Below, in pieces: positions 1 to 8,569 of a DNA stretch of 64,000 bases; position 1 is the stretch's first letter; each line of letters begins with the position of its first letter. The stretch comes from Microbacterium sp. W4I4 (GTDB lineage: Bacteria; Actinomycetota; Actinomycetes; Actinomycetales; Microbacteriaceae), in the NCBI RefSeq assembly GCF_030816235.1, contig NZ_JAUSXT010000001.1, forward strand, positions 124,001-188,000, written 5' to 3'. The position numbers were made by a program, and so were the translations under genes. Under the pieces are notes generated by a model. That model did no database searches. It had not been told where the DNA came from and saw only the letters and a program-made list of their open reading frames with translations.

Positions 1-2
1 GC

Positions 3-254
3 GACTACATGGCGGGCAGCAACCACGTGCTGCCGACCGGGGGACAGGCCCGCTACGCGGCAGGACTCGGTGCCTACACCTTCCTGCGCCCGCAGCAGGT
101 GATCCAGTACGACCACGCGGCCCTCGCCCGTGCGCGCGCCGGGGTCGTCGCGCTCTCGAACGCCGAGATCCTTCCCGCGCACGGCGACGCCGTGCAGGCG
201 CGGTTCGCGTCGCAGGAGACCGGACGTTCAGGTGGCACGGAGGTCGCCGAGTAG
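3..254 (+). CDS. hisD: Histidinol dehydrogenase, C-terminal end (5' part outside window)
   Basis: The visible 83 residues match the C-terminus of histidinol dehydrogenase, the NAD- and Zn-dependent enzyme of the last two steps of histidine synthesis (histidinol to histidine). The conserved stretch [14 protein letters not shown] near the visible start is the family signature, followed by the usual TFLR and a final helix. The reading frame is open from base 3, so the gene begins upstream of the window. The catalytic core lies outside the window. The stop codon falls inside the predicted -10 element of nrdR. Cytoplasmic. Confidence 0.93.
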   Translation, partial: DYMAGSNHVLPTGGQARYAAGLGAYTFLRPQQVIQYDHAALARARAGVVALSNAEILPAHGDAVQARFASQETGRSGGTEVAE

Positions 255-265
255 GCTGGGCGATC
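252..265 (+). promoter_or_regulatory. Candidate leaderless promoter of nrdR
   Basis: TAGGCT (252-257) ends 8 nt before the nrdR ATG. No Shine-Dalgarno sequence is visible, so transcription would start at or next to the start codon. There is no convincing -35 hexamer. Inferred from position only. Confidence 0.4.
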
Positions 266-742
266 ATGCACTGCCCCTTCTGCCGGCATCCGGATTCCCG
301 CGTCATCGATTCGCGCACCAGCGACGACGGTCTCTCGATCCGTCGCCGACGGCAGTGCCCGGAGTGCGGCGGACGCTTCTCGACGACCGAGACCGCGAGT
401 CTCATGGTGATCAAACGTTCCGGGGTGCTCGAGTCGTTCAGCCGCGACAAGGTGATCTCCGGCGTGCGCAAGGCCTGCCAGGGACGTCCCGTCACGGATG
501 CCGATCTGGCGGTCCTCGCCCAGAAGGTCGAGGAGGCCGTGCGGCAGACCGGCGTGTCTCAACTGGACACCAACGAGATCGGTCTGGCGATCCTCGGACC
601 GCTCCGTGAGCTGGACGAGGTCGCGTACCTGCGCTTCGCGAGCGTCTACCAGGAGTTCGACTCGCTGGACGACTTCGAGCGCTCGATCAGCGAGCTGCGC
701 GCGGACCACGCGAAGTCGGGAACGGAATCCGCCGACCGCTAA
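266..742 (+). CDS. nrdR: Transcriptional repressor NrdR
   Basis: 158 residues, the full family length. The N-terminal zinc ribbon has four cysteines (C3, C6, C31, C34) in CPFC and CPEC motifs. An ATP-cone domain follows from about residue 49 ([15 protein letters not shown]) to about 140. NrdR is the ATP/dATP-sensing repressor of ribonucleotide reductase genes, binding tandem NrdR boxes. It lies 11 nt after hisD, a common actinobacterial neighbour. No ribonucleotide reductase gene is in the window, so its targets are elsewhere. Confidence 0.97.
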   Translation: MHCPFCRHPDSRVIDSRTSDDGLSIRRRRQCPECGGRFSTTETASLMVIKRSGVLESFSRDKVISGVRKACQGRPVTDADLAVLAQKVEEAVRQTGVSQLDTNEIGLAILGPLRELDEVAYLRFASVYQEFDSLDDFERSISELRADHAKSGTESADR

Positions 743-753
743 TCTGGTCAGTG
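740..753 (+). promoter_or_regulatory. Candidate leaderless promoter of pyrD
   Basis: TAATCT (740-745) overlaps the nrdR stop codon and ends 8 nt before ATG 754 (5 nt before GTG 751). There is no Shine-Dalgarno sequence. The spacing favours ATG 754 as the start on a leaderless transcript. Confidence 0.4.
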
Positions 754-1776
754 ATGTATCCCCTCCTCTTTCGCCAGGCCCTCTCGCGCCTCGATCCCGA
801 GTTCGCCCACCACGCCGCGATGGCGGTCATCCGCGTGCTCGGTGTGCCACCGTTCTCGTGGGCGGCGCGGGCGCTCACCGCACCCACGCCCGAGCAGAGC
901 GTGCGGGCGCTGGGTCTGACCTTCCCCTCGCCCTTCGGCGTCGCGGCGGGCTTCGACAAGAACGCCGTGGGCGTGCGCGGACTCGACGCGCTCGGATTCG
1001 GGCACATCGAGGTCGGCACGGTCACGGCCATCCCGCAGGAGGGCAACCCGAAGCCGCGGCTGTTCCGACTGGTCGCCGACCGCGCCGTGATCAACCGGAT
1101 GGGTTTCAACAACGACGGCGCCGAGGCCGCAGCGCGCCGGGTGACGGCGCTGCGCCGCCGTGCACCGCGCGCCGTGATCGGCGTGAACATCGGCAAGAGC
1201 CGTGTCGTCGCCGTCGAGGATGCCATCGGCGACTACGTCGCCTCCGCCACCCGCCTCGCCCCCCTCGCCGACTATCTCGCCGTCAACGTCTCCTCACCCA
1301 ACACGCCCGGTCTTCGCGGACTGCAGGCGGTGGAGACCCTCGCGCCGCTGCTGCGCGCGGTGAAGGACGCCGCCGGCTCGACTCCGCTGCTGGTGAAGAT
1401 CGCCCCCGACCTGCCGGACGACGAGATCACGGGCATCGCCCGTCTCGCCGTCGAGGAGGGGCTGTCCGGCATCATCACGCACAACACGACGATCTCGCGC
1501 GAGGGCCTGCTGACCGACGATGCCGTCGTCGAGGCCGCCGGCGCCGGAGGGCTCTCCGGCGCACCACTGAAGGAGCGGGCGCGCGACGTGCTCGCCGTCG
1601 TGAGGGCCGCCGTGCCGGCCGACTTCTGCGTGATCGCCGTGGGCGGCGTGGAGACGGCGGAAGACGTGCAGCGGCTGCTGGACGGCGGCGCGACCCTCGT
1701 GCAGGGCTACACGGCGTTCCTGTACCGCGGTCCGCTCTGGGCGCGCCAGATCAACCGCGGCCTGCGGCGGCGCTGA
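754..1776 (+). CDS. pyrD: Dihydroorotate dehydrogenase (quinone), class 2
   Basis: 340 residues (341 if the adjacent GTG 751 is used). FMN enzyme of pyrimidine synthesis that oxidises dihydroorotate to orotate and passes electrons to quinone at the membrane. An N-terminal helical region of about 40 residues (LLFRQALSRLDPEFAHHAA) is the class 2 quinone/membrane hallmark. AAGFDKN, NRMGFNN, GVNIGKS, the catalytic-serine loop VNVSSPNTPGLR, KIAPDL and VGGV are all present. It stands alone after nrdR and converges on the DUF3043 gene. Confidence 0.96.
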   Translation: MYPLLFRQALSRLDPEFAHHAAMAVIRVLGVPPFSWAARALTAPTPEQSVRALGLTFPSPFGVAAGFDKNAVGVRGLDALGFGHIEVGTVTAIPQEGNPKPRLFRLVADRAVINRMGFNNDGAEAAARRVTALRRRAPRAVIGVNIGKSRVVAVEDAIGDYVASATRLAPLADYLAVNVSSPNTPGLRGLQAVETLAPLLRAVKDAAGSTPLLVKIAPDLPDDEITGIARLAVEEGLSGIITHNTTISREGLLTDDAVVEAAGAGGLSGAPLKERARDVLAVVRAAVPADFCVIAVGGVETAEDVQRLLDGGATLVQGYTAFLYRGPLWARQINRGLRRR

Positions 1777-1818
1777 GCATCCGCAGGCCGGAAGTCCCGC
1801 AGGGATGCCCGCCGGGGA

Positions 1819-2382
1819 TCAGGCGGGGTACTGACCGCGCTTGACCTGCGGCTTCGGCAGACGCATGAACCGCATCTGCAGCGCCCGCATCGCGGCGTAC
1901 CAGCCCAGACCGCGCTCGCGCCGCTCGGCTCCGAACTTCGCGGCGGTCTTGCGCTTGACGCGCGCGCTGAGCAGCACCATGTCGAGGATCGCGATCAGCA
2001 GGTACGCCCACAGCGCGGCCATCGCCCAGAGCTGGATGTTCGGCACCGGGACGAGGTTCAGCAGGATGACGAGCAGCATGGCGGCCATCAACCACTCGGA
2101 GATGTGCCAGCCGGCATCCACGTACTCGCGCACCCAGCGGCGCTGCGGGCCCTTGTCCCGGACGGGGAGGTACTTGTCCTCACCCATCTCCATGCCGATC
2201 CGGGCGCGCTGGCGGCGCTCCTGCAGATCCGCCTTGGCCGCGGCGCGCGCCTCCTTGGTGTTGGCGACGAGGGGGCGGCGGTTGGCCGCCTCGCGCTCGG
2301 CGCGCGTCGGCGTGGGACGTCCCTTGCCCTCGGCGGGCGTCTCGGGGGCGTCGTCGTTGGCTGCGGGAGTGGGCTTGGGCAC
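1819..2382 (-). CDS. DUF3043 domain membrane protein
   Basis: 187 residues. A charged, alanine-rich N-terminal half (about residues 1-85, rich in R/K/E) precedes two hydrophobic segments (about 95-112 and 117-136) and a basic tail. This architecture, with RDKGPQRRWVREYVD just before the first membrane helix, is typical of DUF3043, a small actinobacterial family of unknown function. Start GTG 2382 has a GAGGT element 6 nt upstream. The gene is divergent from the M20 dipeptidase and the two promoters overlap. Confidence 0.85.
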   Translation of the reverse strand: MPKPTPAANDDAPETPAEGKGRPTPTRAEREAANRRPLVANTKEARAAAKADLQERRQRARIGMEMGEDKYLPVRDKGPQRRWVREYVDAGWHISEWLMAAMLLVILLNLVPVPNIQLWAMAALWAYLLIAILDMVLLSARVKRKTAAKFGAERRERGLGWYAAMRALQMRFMRLPKPQVKRGQYPA

Positions 2383-2413
2383 GTTCGACCTCAGTTCGGA
2401 ATCGGGTTCGCCT

Positions 2414-2426
2414 TAAGATTACTCGC
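2414..2426. promoter_or_regulatory. Overlapping divergent promoters, M20 dipeptidase / DUF3043
   Basis: On the plus strand TAAGAT (2414-2419) ends 7 nt before the dipeptidase ATG, a leaderless arrangement. On the minus strand TAATCT (2421-2416) overlaps it and would give DUF3043 a leader of about 27 nt carrying GAGGT. Sharing of -10 bases implies that the two promoters exclude each other. Confidence 0.4.
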
Positions 2427-3842
2427 ATGACCTCGACTTCACCGTCGGCACAGCCGGCATCCGAATCCGCCGTCCTCGAGGCAGTCGCCCTCGGCATTCC
2501 TGCAGCGCTCTCCGATCTCGGCGGACTCGTGCGCATCCCCGGCATCGCCTGGCCCGCATTCGACCAGACCCAGCTGGAGCGCAGCGCCGACGCGATCGCC
2601 GGTCTCGTCCGGGACACCGGCGTCTTCGATGACGTGCAGGTGCTGCGTGCGCACGTGGACGACACCGAGGAGCTCGGCCAGCCCGCCGTCCTCGCCACCC
2701 GCGCCGCGCGCAACGGGCGGCCCACAATCCTGCTGTACGCGCACCACGACGTGCAGCCACCAGGGGACGACCTGCTCTGGGAGACGCCCCCGTTCGAGCC
2801 CACCGTGCGCGACGGACGACTGTACGGACGCGGTGCCGCAGATGACAAGGCCGGGATCATGGCCCACATCGCATCCCTGCGTGCCGTCAGCGAGGTGCTC
2901 GGCGACGACTTCGACCTCGGCGTCGCGCTGTTCATCGAGGGGGAGGAGGAGTACGGCTCCCGCTCCTTCGCCCGCTTCCTGCGCGACAACGCGGAAGCGC
3001 TGCGCGCCGACGCCATCGTGGTCGCCGATTCCGGGAACCTCGACTCCGAGACCCCCGGGCTGACCGTCTCCCTGCGAGGGAACGCCCGGTTCACCCTGCG
3101 CGTGCGCACACTCGAACACGCCTCGCACTCCGGCATGTTCGGGGGAGCGGTGCCGGATGCCGTGATGGCCGCGGTCACCCTGCTCGCCACGCTCTGGGAT
3201 GCCGACGGCGCGGTCGTCGTCGAAGGGATGACGAGCCGAGCCGGCGAGACCCCCGAGTACACCGACGCGACACTGCGCGACGAAGCCGGTCTGCTGGCCG
3301 GCACGATCCCGATCGGTCGCGATGACATCCTCGGGCGCATCTGGAACAAGCCCTCCATCACGATCACCGGCATCGATGCGACCAGCGTCGCCCAGGCATC
3401 CAACACGCTGCCCCCCGAGGTCAGTGTGGTCATCAGCGCCCGTGTCGCACCGGGACAGCAGGCGAAGGACGCCTATGCGGCACTGGAGGCGCACCTGCGA
3501 GCACACGCCCCGTTCGGCGCCGAGCTCACGTTCAGCGACATCGACCTGGGCGATGGCTTCCTCGTCGACACCGCCGGCTGGGCCGTCGGGATGACACGCG
3601 GCGCGATGACGGACGGCTACGGTCGGGAATCCGTCGAGCTCGGCGTGGGCGGCTCCATCCCGTTCATCGCAGACCTCGTCCGCGAGTTCCCCGCGGCGCA
3701 GATCCTGGTCACCGGCGTGGAGGACCCGCATTCCCGCGCGCACAGCCCGAACGAATCCCTGCACCTGGAGACGTTCCGCAACGCGGTGCGCACCGAGGCG
3801 CTGCTGCTGGCGCGGATGAACGCCCGCGACTCGGATTCCTGA
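2427..3842 (+). CDS. M20 family metallodipeptidase
   Basis: 471 residues, typical of the M20 dipeptidases (PepV/CNDP-like). These are cytoplasmic two-zinc enzymes that hydrolyse dipeptides. Metal and catalytic motifs appear in order: YAHHDVQP (metal H106, D108), GRGAADDKAG (bridging Asp), IEGEEEYGS (Glu pair), DSGNLD, HSGMFGGAVPD (lid-domain His) and EDPHSRAHSPNE (final metal His). ATG 2427 has no Shine-Dalgarno but a -10-like hexamer 7 nt upstream. A strong hairpin follows the stop. The exact substrate cannot be read from the sequence. Confidence 0.9.
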   Translation: MTSTSPSAQPASESAVLEAVALGIPAALSDLGGLVRIPGIAWPAFDQTQLERSADAIAGLVRDTGVFDDVQVLRAHVDDTEELGQPAVLATRAARNGRPTILLYAHHDVQPPGDDLLWETPPFEPTVRDGRLYGRGAADDKAGIMAHIASLRAVSEVLGDDFDLGVALFIEGEEEYGSRSFARFLRDNAEALRADAIVVADSGNLDSETPGLTVSLRGNARFTLRVRTLEHASHSGMFGGAVPDAVMAAVTLLATLWDADGAVVVEGMTSRAGETPEYTDATLRDEAGLLAGTIPIGRDDILGRIWNKPSITITGIDATSVAQASNTLPPEVSVVISARVAPGQQAKDAYAALEAHLRAHAPFGAELTFSDIDLGDGFLVDTAGWAVGMTRGAMTDGYGRESVELGVGGSIPFIADLVREFPAAQILVTGVEDPHSRAHSPNESLHLETFRNAVRTEALLLARMNARDSDS

Positions 3843-3848
3843 GCGCGA

Positions 3849-3890
3849 CGCCGCGCACACCGGGGGCCGCCCCCATTCGTGTGCGCGGCG
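3849..3890 (+). terminator. Hairpin terminator after M20 dipeptidase
   Basis: Perfect 12-bp inverted repeat (3849-3860 with 3879-3890). Its loop holds a nested 5-bp G/C hairpin (3862-3866 with 3870-3874). There is no T-run, as is common for actinobacterial terminators. Confidence 0.6.
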
Positions 3891-3941
3891 GTAGAATCGG
3901 CGGTGAGCAGCAGGCCGTGCTGCAGTTCTGCAAGGAGTGAC

Positions 3942-4304
3942 ATGAGCGACACCACACTGACCGAAGAGGCCATCGGCGCGCACAGCGTCTCGCTGACGGA
4001 TGCCGCAGCGCAGAAGGTCAAGAGCCTTCTCGAGCAGGAGGGCCGGGACGACCTGCGTCTTCGCGTCGCCGTCCAGCCGGGCGGATGCTCGGGCCTGATC
4101 TACCAGCTCTACTTCGACGAGCGCTTCCTCGAGGGCGATGAGACCGTCGACTTCGACGGTGTCGAGGTCATCGTCGACAACATGAGCGTTCCGTACCTGG
4201 ACGGCGCCTCGATCGACTTCAAGGACACCATCTCGGAGCAGGGTTTCACGATCGACAACCCCAACGCGGCAGGCAGCTGCGCATGCGGTGACAGCTTCCA
4301 CTGA
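3942..4304 (+). CDS. erpA: Iron-sulfur cluster insertion protein ErpA (A-type carrier)
   Basis: 120 residues. A-type carriers receive Fe-S clusters from the scaffold and hand them to apo-enzymes. The three ligand cysteines are present: C49 in PGGCSGL and C113/C115 in the C-terminal SCACGDSF. The start at ATG 3942 is set by AAGGAG 5-6 nt upstream; in-frame codons further upstream lie in the terminator region. The gene sits between the dipeptidase and the cytochrome oxidase operon. The adjacent respiratory chain includes a Rieske [2Fe-2S] protein that needs cluster delivery, but that link is inference. Confidence 0.95.
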   Translation: MSDTTLTEEAIGAHSVSLTDAAAQKVKSLLEQEGRDDLRLRVAVQPGGCSGLIYQLYFDERFLEGDETVDFDGVEVIVDNMSVPYLDGASIDFKDTISEQGFTIDNPNAAGSCACGDSFH

Positions 4305-4340
4305 GTCGCCCGAGCCTGCGTGGTTGGCATGAATCACGTG

Positions 4341-4359
4341 TGAGGTTGCCCTAGACTTA
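4341..4359 (+). promoter_or_regulatory. Candidate DtxR/IdeR-like iron box upstream of ctaC
   Basis: The 19 bases starting TGAGGTTGCCCTAG match the IdeR/DtxR consensus TWAGGTTAGSCTWACCTWA at 14 of 19 positions by my alignment. It lies 33 nt before the ctaC start codon, where a promoter would be expected. No regulator gene is in the window. Confidence 0.35.
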
Positions 4360-4392
4360 GGGTGCTCCTGTCCGAGATCTGAAAGGTGCATC

Positions 4393-5292
4393 GTGCCCTC
4401 GAAACGCCGCCTTCGTTGGGCCGCACTCCCCCTGGGAGTCGCGGCAGCCGTGGCCTTGGCAGGATGTTCTGCCAATGAACTCCACGGCTTCCTCCCCGGC
4501 TTCGTGGAGGGCGCCCCCGCGGCGACGAACCAGACCGAGACCGTCGCCGGTCTGTGGGTGACCTCCTGGGTCATCCTGCTGATCGTCGGCATCATCACCT
4601 GGGGTCTGATGGGCTGGGCTCTCGTCATGTACCGCCGTCGCGCGGGGCAGACAGGCCTTCCGGTGCAGCTTCGGTACAACATGCCGATCGAGATCCTGTA
4701 CACGGTCATCCCGCTGCTGCTGGTGCTGGGGCTGTTCTTCTTCACCGCCCGCGATCAGGCTGACATCGAGACGCAGTGGAAGAACCCCGACGTCGAGATC
4801 ACCGCCATCGCCAAGCAGTGGTCCTGGGACTTCCAGTACGACGGTGAGAAGGCCGACAACTCCGACGCCGTCTGGACCATGGGCGTTCAGGCCGAGGCGG
4901 ACGCGAACGGCGACATCGATCGCGCGAAGCTCCCCACCCTGGTGCTGCCCGTGGACAAGGACGTGACGATCCACCTGCAGTCCCGCGATGTCATCCACTC
5001 GTTCTGGATCATCGACTTCCTGTACAAGAAGGACATGTACATCGGGAAGGACAACACCTGGTCGTTCACCCCGACCCGCGTCGGCGAGTACGACGGCAAG
5101 TGCGCTGAGCTCTGCGGCGAGTACCACTCGATGATGCTGTTCAACGTGAAGGTGGTCTCGCAGGACGACTACGACGCCTACCTCCAGACCCTCGAGAACG
5201 AGGGCAACACGGGCGACATCAACGACGCCTACGATCGACTCAGTAATCTCCCGGGCACCGGCGCGAGCACCGATGCCGGGGAAGGGGAGTAA
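4393..5292 (+). CDS. ctaC: Cytochrome c oxidase subunit II (aa3 type)
   Basis: 299 residues. Lipoprotein signal with lipobox LAGC (C25), two membrane helices (about 50-75 and 95-118), then the periplasmic cupredoxin domain. The CuA site is complete: H202 in DVIHSFW, then C237-A-E-L-C241-G-E-Y-H245-S-M-M248. It accepts electrons, in actinobacteria from the bc1-bound cytochrome QcrC, and passes them to subunit I. GTG start 4393 with GAAAGG 7 nt upstream. First gene of ctaC-ctaD-ctaF, 3-nt spacers between genes. Confidence 0.97.
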   Translation: MPSKRRLRWAALPLGVAAAVALAGCSANELHGFLPGFVEGAPAATNQTETVAGLWVTSWVILLIVGIITWGLMGWALVMYRRRAGQTGLPVQLRYNMPIEILYTVIPLLLVLGLFFFTARDQADIETQWKNPDVEITAIAKQWSWDFQYDGEKADNSDAVWTMGVQAEADANGDIDRAKLPTLVLPVDKDVTIHLQSRDVIHSFWIIDFLYKKDMYIGKDNTWSFTPTRVGEYDGKCAELCGEYHSMMLFNVKVVSQDDYDAYLQTLENEGNTGDINDAYDRLSNLPGTGASTDAGEGE

Positions 5293-5295
5293 GCC

Positions 5296-7032
5296 ATGAC
5301 GACCACAGCAGATCCCACCACGACGCAGGGTGCACGCCCGACGACGATCCCGCCGCGTCAGGCCGCGCTTCTCACCTCCACCCGTGTGGAGCAGAAGGGC
5401 AACATCATCGTCAAGTGGATCACCTCCACCGACCACAAGACGATCGGGTACATGTATCTGATCGCCTCGGTGCTGTTCTTCCTTCTCGGTGGCGTGATGG
5501 CGCTCATCATCCGCGCGGAGCTGTTCGCGCCCGGCATGCAGATCGTGCCGACCAAGGAGCAGTACAACCAGCTCTTCACGATGCACGGCACGATCATGCT
5601 GCTGATGTTCGCGACGCCGCTGTTCGCCGGCTTCGCCAATGCGATCCTGCCGCTTCAGCTCGGTGCTCCTGACGTCGCGTTCCCGCGACTGAACGCGTTC
5701 GCGTTCTGGCTCTTCACTTTCGGCTCGATCATGGCCGTCGCAGGCTTCCTCACCCCGCAGGGTGCGGCGGCGTTCGGGTGGTTCGCCTACCAGCCGCTGG
5801 CCAACGCGACGTTCTCCCCGGGTGTCGGTGGAAACCTCTGGATGCTCGGACTGGGCATGTCCGGCTTCGGGACGATCCTGGGTGCGGTGAACTTCATCAC
5901 CACGGTCATCACGATGCGCGCACCCGGCATGACCATGTGGCGGATGCCGATCTTCTCGTGGAACACGCTGATCACCAGCCTGCTGATCCTGATGGCGTTC
6001 CCGGTTCTGGCCGCGGCCATCCTGGCCGCAGCAGCGGACCGCGTCCTCGGCGCTCACGTCTACGACGCGGCCAACGGCGGTGTGCTCCTCTGGCAGCACC
6101 TGTTCTGGTTCTTCGGCCACCCCGAGGTGTACATCATCGCGCTGCCGTTCTTCGGCATCGTGTCGGAGATCTTCCCGGTCTTCAGCCGCAAGCCGATCTT
6201 CGGGTACAAGACCCTCGTGTACGCCACGATCTCCATCGCGGCGCTGTCGGTCTCTGTGTGGGCTCACCACATGTACGTCACCGGCGGAGTCCTGCTGCCC
6301 TTCTTCGCGCTGATGACGATGCTCATCGCGGTTCCGACGGGTGTGAAGATCTTCAACTGGATCGGCACGATGTGGCGAGGCTCGATCACGTTCGAGACGC
6401 CGATGGTGTTCTCGCTCGGCTTCCTCGTCTCGTTCGTGTTCGGTGGTCTCACCGGTGTGATCCTGGCAGCCCCGCCGCTGGACTTCCACATCAGCGACAC
6501 CTACTTCGTCGTGGCGCACTTCCACTACGTCGTCTTCGGCACCGTGGTCTTCGCGATGTTCGCGGGCTTCTACTTCTGGTGGCCGAAGTGGACGGGACGG
6601 ATGCTCAACGAGCGTCTGGGCTACATCCACTTCTGGATGCTGTTCATCGGCTTCCACATGACCTTCCTCGTCCAGCACTGGCTGGGTGTCGACGGCATGC
6701 CGCGTCGTTACGCCGACTATTCGACGTACGACAACTGGGAGTGGGGCAACCAGGTCTCCACCATCGGCGCCATCATCCTGGGTGCATCGATGCTGCCGTT
6801 CTTCCTGAACGTCTGGATCACCGCGCGCAAGGCGCCGAAGGTCACCGTCGACGACCCGTGGGGCTACGGGGCATCGCTCGAGTGGGCGACCTCCTGCCCG
6901 CCGCCGCGTCACAACTTCACGTCGATCCCGCGCATCCGCAGCGAGCGTCCGGCCTTCGACCTGAACCACCCCGAGGCAGCCGAGCACCCGGTGGCAGCAC
7001 CAGCCGGCGCCGCAGCCGGAGAGGCGAAGTAA
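5296..7032 (+). CDS. ctaD: Cytochrome c oxidase subunit I (aa3 type)
   Basis: 578 residues, 12 predicted membrane helices. It holds haem a and the haem a3-CuB centre that reduces O2 and pumps protons. Ligands are visible: H97 (MHGTIM), CuB ligand H275 with cross-link tyrosine Y279 in GHPEVY, H324/H325 (AHHMYV), and H408/H410 (HFHYVVFG). The N-terminal [11 protein letters not shown] motif is typical. It starts 3 nt after ctaC, with GGGGAG in the preceding reading frame as ribosome-binding site. Confidence 0.98.
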   Translation: MTTTADPTTTQGARPTTIPPRQAALLTSTRVEQKGNIIVKWITSTDHKTIGYMYLIASVLFFLLGGVMALIIRAELFAPGMQIVPTKEQYNQLFTMHGTIMLLMFATPLFAGFANAILPLQLGAPDVAFPRLNAFAFWLFTFGSIMAVAGFLTPQGAAAFGWFAYQPLANATFSPGVGGNLWMLGLGMSGFGTILGAVNFITTVITMRAPGMTMWRMPIFSWNTLITSLLILMAFPVLAAAILAAAADRVLGAHVYDAANGGVLLWQHLFWFFGHPEVYIIALPFFGIVSEIFPVFSRKPIFGYKTLVYATISIAALSVSVWAHHMYVTGGVLLPFFALMTMLIAVPTGVKIFNWIGTMWRGSITFETPMVFSLGFLVSFVFGGLTGVILAAPPLDFHISDTYFVVAHFHYVVFGTVVFAMFAGFYFWWPKWTGRMLNERLGYIHFWMLFIGFHMTFLVQHWLGVDGMPRRYADYSTYDNWEWGNQVSTIGAIILGASMLPFFLNVWITARKAPKVTVDDPWGYGASLEWATSCPPPRHNFTSIPRIRSERPAFDLNHPEAAEHPVAAPAGAAAGEAK

Positions 7033-7035
7033 GCC

Positions 7036-7458
7036 ATGCGCAGCAATATCATCCTCTGGTGGATCCTCACGGGCTTCTTCCTGATCACCGCGGCGGCGTA
7101 CACGGTGTGGAACCTCTTGGACCCGTTCCACGGATACGTGGAGTGGGTGGGCACGGTCGCACTGCTGTTCGGCGCCTTCATGAGCGCCATGATCGGCGTG
7201 TACCTTCGCAAGACGTACCGCGCGCAGGGTGGAGAGCTGCCCGAGGACGTCCTGACCGCCGACATCGACGACGGGGATCCTGAGCTCGGTGAGTTCAGCC
7301 CCTGGTCCTGGTGGCCGATCATTCTCGCCGGTTCCGCCATGGTGTTCCTTCTCGGGCTCGCAGTCGGTCACTTCCTGCTTCCGATCGGACTGGCGATCTT
7401 CATCGTCGCCATCGTCGGCTGGGTGTACGAGTACTACCGCGGACACTTCGCCCGCTGA
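7036..7458 (+). CDS. ctaF: Cytochrome c oxidase subunit IV, actinobacterial type
   Basis: 140 residues with four predicted membrane helices in two pairs (about 5-25, 38-58, then about 94-115 and 117-132), separated by an acidic soluble loop. This is the small actinobacterial oxidase subunit CtaF, needed for stable assembly of the bc1-aa3 supercomplex in Corynebacterium. Third gene of the cta operon, 3 nt after ctaD, and followed by a strong terminator. Confidence 0.93.
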   Translation: MRSNIILWWILTGFFLITAAAYTVWNLLDPFHGYVEWVGTVALLFGAFMSAMIGVYLRKTYRAQGGELPEDVLTADIDDGDPELGEFSPWSWWPIILAGSAMVFLLGLAVGHFLLPIGLAIFIVAIVGWVYEYYRGHFAR

Positions 7459-7472
7459 TCGTCTGATCCAGA

Positions 7473-7504
7473 GAAGGCCCCGGAGCATCAGCTCCGGGGC
7501 CTTC
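7473..7504. terminator. Bidirectional terminator between ctaF and the rhodanese gene
   Basis: Perfect 14-bp stem (7473-7486 with 7491-7504) with a 4-nt loop between converging genes. The stem begins GAAG and ends CTTC on both strands, so it can serve both directions. Confidence 0.85.
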
Positions 7505-7518
7505 TTCGTGCCCTCAGG

Positions 7519-7935
7519 TCAGGGACGCGTGCGAACGTGGGGGATGCCCACCAGCGGGTCGATCGGACGGCGGTGCACGCCGTCGTGGTCCTCGACGGGG
7601 TAGCCCTCGCGCGCCCAGTACTCGAAGCCGCCGATGAGCTCTCGCACCGCGTAGCCGAGCTTCGCGAACTCCAGGGCGCCCTTGGCCCCGGCATTGCATC
7701 CCGGGCTCCAGCAGTAGACCACCACCTCTGAGCCGGCGGGGATCTCCACCGGCGCGCGGTCCGCGATCTCCCGGTAGTGCATGTGCACGGCCCCGGAGAT
7801 GCGTCCCTGTGCCCATGCCTCGTCGGAGCGGACGTCGACGACGGTCACGGTCTCTCCGGCCTTCAGGGCGGCGTACAGGTCGCTCGCATCGGTCTCATGG
7901 GCGAGCTTGGCTGCGAAGTAGGCGGTGCGGTCCAT
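7519..7935 (-). CDS. Rhodanese-like domain protein
   Basis: 138 residues forming a single rhodanese domain. VVDVRSDEAW (about 32-41) is the conserved first-strand motif, and the active-site loop is YCWSPGCN with C75 as the likely persulfide cysteine and a second cysteine, C80, in the loop. Single-domain rhodaneses carry sulfur or act in redox or cyanide detoxification; the substrate is unknown. Start ATG 7935 was chosen over a much longer upstream opening that would run through the GNAT gene. A -10-like TAGCCT lies 7 nt upstream. Confidence 0.85.
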   Translation of the reverse strand: MDRTAYFAAKLAHETDASDLYAALKAGETVTVVDVRSDEAWAQGRISGAVHMHYREIADRAPVEIPAGSEVVVYCWSPGCNAGAKGALEFAKLGYAVRELIGGFEYWAREGYPVEDHDGVHRRPIDPLVGIPHVRTRP

Positions 7936-7948
7936 GGGTCTCAGGCTA
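7936..7948 (-). promoter_or_regulatory. Candidate leaderless promoter of the rhodanese gene
   Basis: TAGCCT (7948-7943 on the minus strand) ends 7 nt before the ATG and overlaps the stop codon of the upstream GNAT gene. There is no Shine-Dalgarno. Confidence 0.35.
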
Positions 7949-8486
7949 CGCCGCCGTCTGCGGCGGGTGACGCAGATGACGGCCCGGACGCAAGCGATGC
8001 CGTCATCTGGATCCGCCGGCCGTGCTCGAACAGGCCCAGGCGCTCCTCCACCTCGATGAGACGGCGAAGCGCCTCGGTCTCCGGCGCCGTCTCGGTGAAG
8101 CCGCACGATGCGTAGAAGGGCGCGTTCCAGGGCACGTCGGCATACGTGCGCAGGGTCATCTCCGTGTGGCCGCGTTCCGCGGCCGAGGACATCGCCGCCT
8201 GCACGAGCATCCGGCCCATCCCGCGTCGAGCGAACCGAGGGAGGACGGACACCTGCTCGAGATGGGCATGCCCGTCGAGCTCCAGGACATGCACGAAGCC
8301 GGCTATCGTGCCGCTCGACTCGGCGACCAGCAGGAAGCCAGGCGTGACGAAGCGCTCCGAGGCGGCATCCGGTGCCGGCCAATGCGACGAGCGGAACCTG
8401 TCGACGAGAAGACGGTCGGCTGCGCTCTCGATCTCCTCGATGTGCGACGCATCCGCGGCGCGTGCGGGGCGAGTACGGAAGGACAC
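7941..8486 (-). CDS. GNAT family N-acetyltransferase
   Basis: 181 residues. The GNAT fold is recognisable: an N-terminal FRTRPARAADAS strand-helix, the core strand LEQVSVLPRFARRGMGRMLV containing the acetyl-CoA pyrophosphate loop (R-R-G-M-G-R), and the C-terminal NAPFYASCGF motif. It transfers an acetyl group from acetyl-CoA to an unknown amine. GTG 8486 is the best start, because codons upstream in frame run back into the qcrB terminator. It has only weak ribosome-binding potential (GGGAA). Confidence 0.82.
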   Translation of the reverse strand: MSFRTRPARAADASHIEEIESAADRLLVDRFRSSHWPAPDAASERFVTPGFLLVAESSGTIAGFVHVLELDGHAHLEQVSVLPRFARRGMGRMLVQAAMSSAAERGHTEMTLRTYADVPWNAPFYASCGFTETAPETEALRRLIEVEERLGLFEHGRRIQMTASLASGPSSASPAADGGVA

Positions 8487-8517
8487 GGTTCCCAGCGTAC
8501 CGATCCCGTCGAGAAGA

Positions 8518-8552
8518 CTGAGGGCCCCGTCTGCAGCAGACGGGGCCCTCAG
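8518..8552 (-). terminator. Terminator of the ctaE-qcrCAB operon
   Basis: Perfect 16-bp stem (8518-8533 with 8537-8552) and a 3-nt loop, 17 nt downstream of the qcrB stop codon. Confidence 0.85.
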
Positions 8553-8569
8553 CCGGGGGAGTGGCGGTG

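Noticed and set aside
1778..1808. Terminator between pyrD and the DUF3043 gene
   Set aside because: Only a 6-bp GCATCC/GGATGC pairing with a 19-nt loop; more likely two copies of the common heptamer core.
2439..4745. 768-codon minus-strand frame opposite the M20 gene and erpA
   Set aside because: Shadow frame crossing two terminator/promoter regions and two conserved genes.
4357..7488. Long open frame on the minus strand (over 1000 codons) opposite ctaC-ctaD-ctaF
   Set aside because: Composition is the Arg/Asp/Glu/His-rich pattern expected for the antisense of GC-rich genes; the plus-strand genes have full conserved motifs.
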